Shown in pieces: positions 60,339 through 64,000 of a stretch of 64,000 bases of DNA. The notes beneath the pieces were generated by a model. That model was not told where the DNA came from and did no database searches. It worked only from the letters and a program-made list of their open reading frames with translations. A program made the translations under genes and the position numbers. Positions within the stretch are counted from its first letter, which is position 1, and every line of letters starts with the position of its first letter. The stretch is from an uncultured Pseudomonadota bacterium (GTDB taxonomy: Bacteria > Pseudomonadota > Gammaproteobacteria > Steroidobacterales > Steroidobacteraceae). Location: assembly GCA_903884105.1 (NCBI GenBank), contig CAISDJ010000024.1:1-64000 (forward strand), written 5' to 3'.

Positions 60339-60655
60339 CTAGCCCGCCGCCTCGCCGCCCTCCGGCCCATAGAACGCCACCCAGACCGAGAAGTCCGGTG
60401 AGAAGTCTGCAAAGCGATGCACCTGGCCGGTTGCGGCGAACAGGAACGCGCCCGCCTCAACGGGATAGCGTCGCTCGCCATCGAAAAACAGCCCCTTGCC
60501 CCTGGCAATGACTGTAGATCTCGTCCCTCGTGTGCGGCGTCTGCCCGTCATGCCCGAGCGGCGAACACTGGCACCGCGGCGTTGCCGGGCGGCGGCGGGC
60601 CTAGCTTCAAGGCGTCGACGAGGGAGAGGTGGAAGGTGGGAGGGGATGGAGTCAT
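60339..60655 (-). pseudogene. Cupin gene broken by two frameshifts
   Basis: Starting from ATG at 60655 the frame reads MTPSPPTFHLSLVDALKLGP and onward to VFAARA, then stops. The continuation HDGQTPHTRDEIY lies in a second frame, and VIARGKGLFFDGERRYPVEA onward to GPEGGEAAG lies in a third. Read together they give a complete small cupin of about 105 residues (metal-site H...H in QTPHTRDEIY, later His in GQVHRF). Two indels are needed, so the gene is inactive unless sequencing errors caused them. The last residues FYGPEGGEAAG are intact. It lies directly upstream of the periplasmic operon. Confidence 0.7.
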
Positions 60656-60775
60656 GGGTGAGGGGTGATTGATGGGTAGGGGTGCAACCCACCCAATGAG
60701 CATCGACCGGCCAGCTCTGCTGGTTTAGGGCCTGGCCGCAGACTCCAAATGACATCCGCATATGGCCGACTCCGT

Positions 60776-60886
60776 CAGCAAATGACCTGTCGGCAGGCCA
60801 GCAAGCGAGAGCCCGAAAGACGACGAGACGAGGCTGTCGCTCCGCTTATCCACTTTCATTCTGGCCTGCCGGCAGGTCATTTGCTG
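60776..60886. repeat. Inverted-repeat element, family member 3
   Basis: Arms 60776-60801 and 60861-60886 (26 bp, one mismatch) around a 59-base loop. The core is CCTGTCGGCAGG / CCTGCCGGCAGG. A flank near 60937-60956, read on the minus strand, matches the ACCGGCCAACTTCGTT flank of the 8.4 kb element with few changes. It occupies the 60656-60962 gap, which holds no gene. Confidence 0.75.
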
Positions 60887-60962
60887 TCCGATGCCCTGGC
60901 CAGGGCGCAGGTCGGCCATTTGTCGTTAGACCATTTGCCAGTGAAGCTGGCCGGTGGGCTCT

Positions 60963-61274
60963 TCACTCCGAATGCAGATGCACCGCCAGCCACACCGCGC
61001 CCTCGGAGACTCGCTCGACCGTATGCGGCACTCGCGCCGGTAAGAACACGTAGTCGCCGCCGTTGAGTTCAACGGGCTCGCCACCGATGGTCATCGTGGC
61101 CTCGCCGTTGAGAAGCACGACCCATTCGTCCTGTGGCTGCAGATACTCGGCGCGTATCGTGGAAGCAGGACTGACGATCCGCTCGACCACAAGGTTCTTG
61201 TGCTCAAGTAGCGTCTCGAAGCGCTCGCCATCAGGCGAAGGCGCTGCGTTCTTGAACAGGTTGCCGATGCGCAT
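60963..61274 (-). CDS. Small cupin-domain protein
   Basis: A 103-residue single cupin with no signal peptide. It starts MRIGNLFKNAAPSPDGERFE, has YLQPQDEWVVLLNGEATMTIGGEPVELNGGDYVFLPARVPHTVERV, the standard cupin motif 1 and 2 (QPQDEWVVLLxG; LPAxVPHxV with His), and ends AVWLAVHLHSE. A metal-binding role is likely but the reaction is unknown. It lies 53 bases from bfr on the same strand and may be co-transcribed. Confidence 0.85.
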   Translation of the reverse strand: MRIGNLFKNAAPSPDGERFETLLEHKNLVVERIVSPASTIRAEYLQPQDEWVVLLNGEATMTIGGEPVELNGGDYVFLPARVPHTVERVSEGAVWLAVHLHSE

Positions 61275-61327
61275 GGCCAGAGACTGCGGCTACCAACCGG
61301 CCGGCATCGCAGCGCGCGCTCGCCGGC

Positions 61328-61804
61328 TCAGCTGCCTTCCTGCATGTGCGACTGGCAATAGTTCGGCAGTCCGACCCGTTCGATCAGTTGCAGCTGCGTT
61401 TCGAGCCAGTCGATGTGCTCCTCCTCAGACTCGAGGATTTCCTCGAACAACTCGCGCGAGACGTAGTCGCCTGCGGTTTCGCAGTCAGCGATGGCCGCCT
61501 TGAGGTCGGGATGCGCCATGCGCTCGATCTTGAGGTCGCACTCGATGACTTCCTTGACGTCCTCGCCGATCAGCAGCTTGCCGAGATCCTGCAGGTTGGG
61601 CAGGCCTTCCAGGAACAAGATGCGCGCGACGAGCTTGTCCGCGTGCTTCATCTCGTCGATGGATTCCTCGTACTCGTGCTTCTCAAGTCGCTTGAGACCC
61701 CAGTTGCCGTACATCCGCGAGTGCAGGAAGTACTGGTTGATGGCCGTCAGTTCGTTCTTCAGCACCACGTTCAAGTGGCGAATGACGGTGGGATTGCCTT
61801 TCAT
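61328..61804 (-). CDS. bfr: Bacterioferritin
   Basis: Heme-binding iron-storage protein forming a 24-subunit shell. The 158-residue product has every ferroxidase ligand at E. coli numbering: Glu18, Glu51, His54, Glu94, Glu127 and His130. It also has Met52 as heme ligand in [10 protein letters not shown]. Sequence blocks [20 protein letters not shown] and [17 protein letters not shown] match Bfr. bfd lies upstream on the same strand and mobilises the stored iron. A Fur-like site at 62182-62197 precedes bfd. Confidence 0.97.
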   Translation of the reverse strand: MKGNPTVIRHLNVVLKNELTAINQYFLHSRMYGNWGLKRLEKHEYEESIDEMKHADKLVARILFLEGLPNLQDLGKLLIGEDVKEVIECDLKIERMAHPDLKAAIADCETAGDYVSRELFEEILESEEEHIDWLETQLQLIERVGLPNYCQSHMQEGS

Positions 61805-61943
61805 GCTGGACTCCAGAGTGTAAGCATCACGAAGGGCGATCTTGTGCCGAAGGCACTCCCCTGTGCAACTCAGGATTCGGATCAGGAAACGGGGTGAACG
61901 AGGGGCGGCGACAATTCCGCCGCGAGGAAGGCGGAGGCTGGTG

Positions 61944-62132
61944 TCAGGCTGCTGACTTGCGAGTCCGCGCGACGAGGTGTTCGTCGATCACTTCCCGAGC
62001 AGCCGTCTCACAGCGCCCGCAGCAGCTCGCCACGGGGAGCTGGCACTGAAGTTCCGGCAGCGTCGTTGCGCCCTGATCCACGGCTTTGCGGATCTGGGAG
62101 TCGGTGACGGCGTGGCAGACACAGATGTACAT
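61944..62132 (-). CDS. bfd: Bacterioferritin-associated ferredoxin
   Basis: Small 2Fe-2S protein that reduces Bfr to release iron. The 62-residue product starts [20 protein letters not shown], with cluster cysteines Cys4, Cys6, Cys38 and Cys41 exactly as in E. coli Bfd (CVC...CCGRC). ATG 62132 gives the normal length. bfr follows 139 bases downstream on the same strand. Expression is probably Fur-controlled from the site about 50 bases upstream. Confidence 0.94.
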   Translation of the reverse strand: MYICVCHAVTDSQIRKAVDQGATTLPELQCQLPVASCCGRCETAAREVIDEHLVARTRKSAA

Positions 62133-62181
62133 GGCGACTGATGAAGGTCCTTGCAGGGAGCTTGGGCCAACAATAGCCACC

Positions 62182-62197
62182 AATAAGAATGATTGTC
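62182..62197 (-). promoter_or_regulatory. Fur-box-like site upstream of bfd
   Basis: AATAAGAATGATTGTC matches the common Fur-site half AATGAGAATGATTATC at 14 of 16 positions. It lies 50 bases upstream of the bfd ATG in an AT-rich patch, so iron-dependent repression of bfd (and possibly bfr) is likely. The downstream stretch 62206-62605 contains no recognisable gene. Confidence 0.65.
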
Positions 62198-62605
62198 AAT
62201 TGAGAGCTGTTCTTATCGGCCTACGGAGTACCCGCGAAACGCACCGGCGCGCCTCGACGGCACGGACCCAGAGGTAGCCGGCGATCGTCCTGACCAGGCC
62301 AGAATAAACGCAACCCACTGATTTAATGGGCCTCTACCTGCCAGTCGCCAGGGCACCCTGAACGCCCTCTCTATATATAAGGGTCTCGGGCTTCGCCGAA
62401 CACCTGACCGGCTTCAGACTGGCCATCGGACCTTGAGGCGCACCCCCCGACTCCGCTTATTCGGCTTCCTCGCCCGGCAAGGAATGACGCGCATTTCCTG
62501 CGATTCAGAGCAGATATGGCAGGTGCAACAGCCGCTTCTGCGGGGACACGCTGGCAGCCGACCACCGCCCACAGCCAGCCTATTTAGCGCAGCTACACTA
62601 ATTCC

Positions 62606-62905
62606 ATGGACTTGAGCTACGATCCCGCCAAGGACAGGCGGAATGTGGCCCTTCGGGGTCTGACATTCGAGCTCGCGCGTGTTTTTGACTGGGCAGGTGC
62701 AGCTTTGATCGAGGATGTCCGTCGACACTACGGTGAGCGGCGGTACCGGGCCACGGGAAACATCGGCACGCGGTTGCATGTTGTGGTGTTCACCATTCGT
62801 GCCGGCAAGACCCATGTCATCAGCCTACGCAAGGCCAACGAAAGAGAGATTCATCGCCATGAAACCTTCGCGAGCCAGACGCAAACCCGATCCGACGCTG
62901 ATTGA
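62606..62905 (+). CDS. brnT: BrnT family toxin
   Basis: RNase-type toxin of the BrnT/BrnA type II system (DUF497). The 99-residue product starts MDLSYDPAKDRRNVALRGLT, has FELARVFDWAGA and the conserved block ERRYRATGNIGTRLHVVVFT, then ISLRKANEREIHRHE. These match BrnT, where arginines and a histidine in the C-terminal region are catalytic. No Shine-Dalgarno is visible before ATG 62606; a TACACT element lies about ten bases upstream, so a near-leaderless transcript is possible. The antitoxin gene brnA overlaps the end by 47 bases. Confidence 0.9.
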   Translation: MDLSYDPAKDRRNVALRGLTFELARVFDWAGAALIEDVRRHYGERRYRATGNIGTRLHVVVFTIRAGKTHVISLRKANEREIHRHETFASQTQTRSDAD

Positions 62906-63155
62906 TCGAACCAATCCCGAGTGGACCAAGGCGGACTTTGCCCGCGCGCGTCCTGCCAGCGAAGTGCTGCCAAAGATCCTGCCGAAGGAAGTCGCGGAAC
63001 GGCTGCTGAAGCCACGCGGGCGCCCGAAGACGGCGAACCCCAAACGGCTTGTATCACTGCGGCTGTCGGCAGAAGTGCTCGATCATTTCAAAGCAAGTGG
63101 TGCCGGCTGGCAGACCCGGATCGACGAAACGCTGCGGAAGGCTGCGGGGCTTTAG
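62859..63155 (+). CDS. brnA: BrnA family antitoxin
   Basis: Neutralises BrnT and represses the operon by binding its promoter. The 98-residue product starts MKPSRARRKPDPTLIDRTNP, with EWTKADFARARPASEVLP, the BrnA hallmark. It ends with the ribbon-helix-helix segment KRLVSLRLSAEVLDHFKASGAGWQTRIDETLRK typical of BrnA C-termini. It starts within brnT (47-base overlap), giving translational coupling. This is the standard toxin-first order of brnTA modules. Confidence 0.92.
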   Translation: MKPSRARRKPDPTLIDRTNPEWTKADFARARPASEVLPKILPKEVAERLLKPRGRPKTANPKRLVSLRLSAEVLDHFKASGAGWQTRIDETLRKAAGL

Positions 63156-63183
63156 AAAGGCCGAGCGTTTGGGAGAGCCGGCG

Positions 63184-63573
63184 CTATTTCAGCCGGTACT
63201 TCTTCGGATCCCCGGCATTCATCTGCAGCGTCAGCATGTTCAGCGAGAAGCGGAAGCGGAGCGCCTCGTTCTCGAGGTCCGGGTTCTTGGTGGCCGCTCC
63301 CACCAGAGCCTTGAAGATGCCTTCCAGCTTCGCGATAGGGTCCCGGCAAGCGGCTTGTCTTTCCTTTCGCGACGGCAATTTCCACGACGCCCTGACGACC
63401 CGCCGCGGCTTTACAAATGCTTCCTGCAGCACCAAGGCCAGTGCCTTCGGATCCTCCGCCGACAGAAAGCAGAGGTCGTTCCTCAAGCTGGCCGGCAGCT
63501 TTTTCCCCGGGTCCGCTGCCATGTTCTTCATCAGGCTTCGATAGAGATTGTCCCTGGCATTGCCGAAGATCAT
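63184..63573 (-). CDS. Hypothetical protein of 129 residues
   Basis: Starts MIFGNARDNLYRSLMKNMAA at ATG 63573, preceded eight bases away by AGGAG; a longer in-frame ATG at 63594 lacks this. The product is helical, basic and without membrane segments: LRNDLCFLSAEDPKALALVL, VRASWKLPSRKERQAACRDP, IAKLEGIFKALVGAATKNPD and a tail NAGDPKKYRLK. No family is recognised. It is on the opposite strand to brnTA, converging with brnA over a 28-base gap. Confidence 0.6.
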   Translation of the reverse strand: MIFGNARDNLYRSLMKNMAADPGKKLPASLRNDLCFLSAEDPKALALVLQEAFVKPRRVVRASWKLPSRKERQAACRDPIAKLEGIFKALVGAATKNPDLENEALRFRFSLNMLTLQMNAGDPKKYRLK

Positions 63574-63653
63574 TGCGCCGTCTCCTCTTGCCATTCCCCA
63601 GGATTGGAAGTCGCCAAGACCAGCTCAGTGCCCATTTCTCTTGCGCACACCCG

Positions 63654-63902
63654 TCACGCCACTCGGCTGCAACCCGCCGGCTTGAGGACTCGCTCAGTAG
63701 AAGCCGGGTTGTTCACCAGCTTGCTGGCCGGCCGGCGTGGCCGAACCACCAACTCGCCGCCGCAATTCGGACACTTGCCGCCGAGAACCGATTCGGCACA
63801 CGACGCACAGAACGTGCATTCAAACGAACAGATGCGCGCCTCCGTCGACTCGGGTGGCAGATCCCTGTCGCAGCACTCGCAGTTCGGGCGTGGCTGAAGC
63901 AT
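63654..63902 (-). CDS. DUF1272 domain zinc-ribbon-like protein
   Basis: An 82-residue protein starting MLQPRPNCECCDRDLPPEST, with paired cysteine knuckles CECCDRD, CSFECTFCASCAE and GGKCPNCGGELVVRPRR. The pattern and length match DUF1272, a small zinc-ribbon family of unknown function; the last ~20 residues are variable. It is upstream of the 129-residue hypothetical gene on the same strand. The remaining bases to 64000 show no supportable gene. Confidence 0.9.
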   Translation of the reverse strand: MLQPRPNCECCDRDLPPESTEARICSFECTFCASCAESVLGGKCPNCGGELVVRPRRPASKLVNNPASTERVLKPAGCSRVA

Positions 63903-64000
63903 TGCGGGCTCCTTTGTCTGATCGAATTCTGGCGGGCGGCGACCCTAGAGCAGAAATCATAGATCCGGCTCCATTTTCTCCGGCGCTGCGCCACTAAAAA

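Noticed and set aside
62206-62605. Possible gene or RNA between bfd and brnT
   Set aside because: Short open readings exist on both strands but none has homology, a ribosome site or a stable tRNA-like fold that I can recognise.

Overview
The window is high-GC DNA (estimated by eye as mid-60s percent, not computed) with dense bacterial gene packing. Its content points to a gammaproteobacterium, probably an environmental lineage near Steroidobacteraceae/Nevskiales. The clues are guaB-guaA, an LdtD/MepK pair, Bfr/Bfd, a split GcvPA/GcvPB glycine decarboxylase behind a tandem glycine riboswitch, and a hydroxycinnamate (ferulate-type) catabolic cluster. The taxonomic call is an inference from gene content. 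No rRNA, tRNA or CRISPR array was recognised.

Layout. 1-421: end of a decayed IS66-type element cut by the window edge. 612-3655: apt and a Na/Pi cotransporter, separated by a stretch of broken genes (IS91-like transposase tail, possible toxin-antitoxin remnant, SDR tail). 3.7-5.2 kb: a second IS91-like remnant beside a CDF metal transporter that looks transferred and has apparently removed the guaA stop codon. 5.1-8.3 kb: guaB-guaA. 8.6-10.8 kb: xseA and a secreted M23 peptidase. 11-17.3 kb: aldo-keto reductase, HIT-VOC fusion, ion transporter, LdtD and MepK, separated by low-complexity inverted arrays. 17.4-25.4 kb: DUF3014, membrane PPIase with HupE/UreJ, CheY with a CheZ-like partner, Dcp and small secreted or lipoproteins.

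25.5-36.1 kb (minus strand): a compact cluster of two tannase/feruloyl-esterase-family secreted hydrolases, an amidohydrolase, a bifunctional enoyl-CoA hydratase/3-hydroxyacyl-CoA dehydrogenase, a MarR regulator, feruloyl-CoA synthase, an aromatic-acid MFS importer and a DUF3237 protein. Together they would release aromatic acids from esters, import them, activate them with CoA and shorten the side chain. 36.3-44 kb: ornithine-decarboxylase-like enzyme, Sua5, an Nma111-type double HtrA protease, a PfkB kinase and DgkA. 44-48.7 kb: gcvT-gcvH-gcvPA-gcvPB behind the riboswitch. 49.3-50.9 kb: ispG and phhB. 51-54.2 kb: a DUF4159 protein and a duplicated pair of four-helix DUF6644-like membrane proteins. 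54.4 kb: a secreted double-DTG aspartic protease.

55.4-60.2 kb: a six-gene minus-strand operon in which every product starts with a signal peptide (MetX-like hydrolase, cupin, MBL hydrolase, NTF2-like, uncharacterised, carboxymuconolactone-decarboxylase-like). This is a candidate undescribed periplasmic pathway. 60.3-64 kb: a broken cupin, a small cupin, bfr-bfd with a Fur-like site, BrnT-BrnA and two small genes.

The most unusual non-coding signal is a set of intergenic inverted arrays built from short units (GGGGATA, GGAAG-type, GGTCGGTG). They sit between genes, sometimes supply the stop codon of the upstream gene, and leave the downstream gene with a pyrimidine-rich leader lacking a visible Shine-Dalgarno. 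A second repeat family has inverted arms with a CCTGCCGGCAGG-like core and occurs at 8.4, 49.1 and 60.8 kb.
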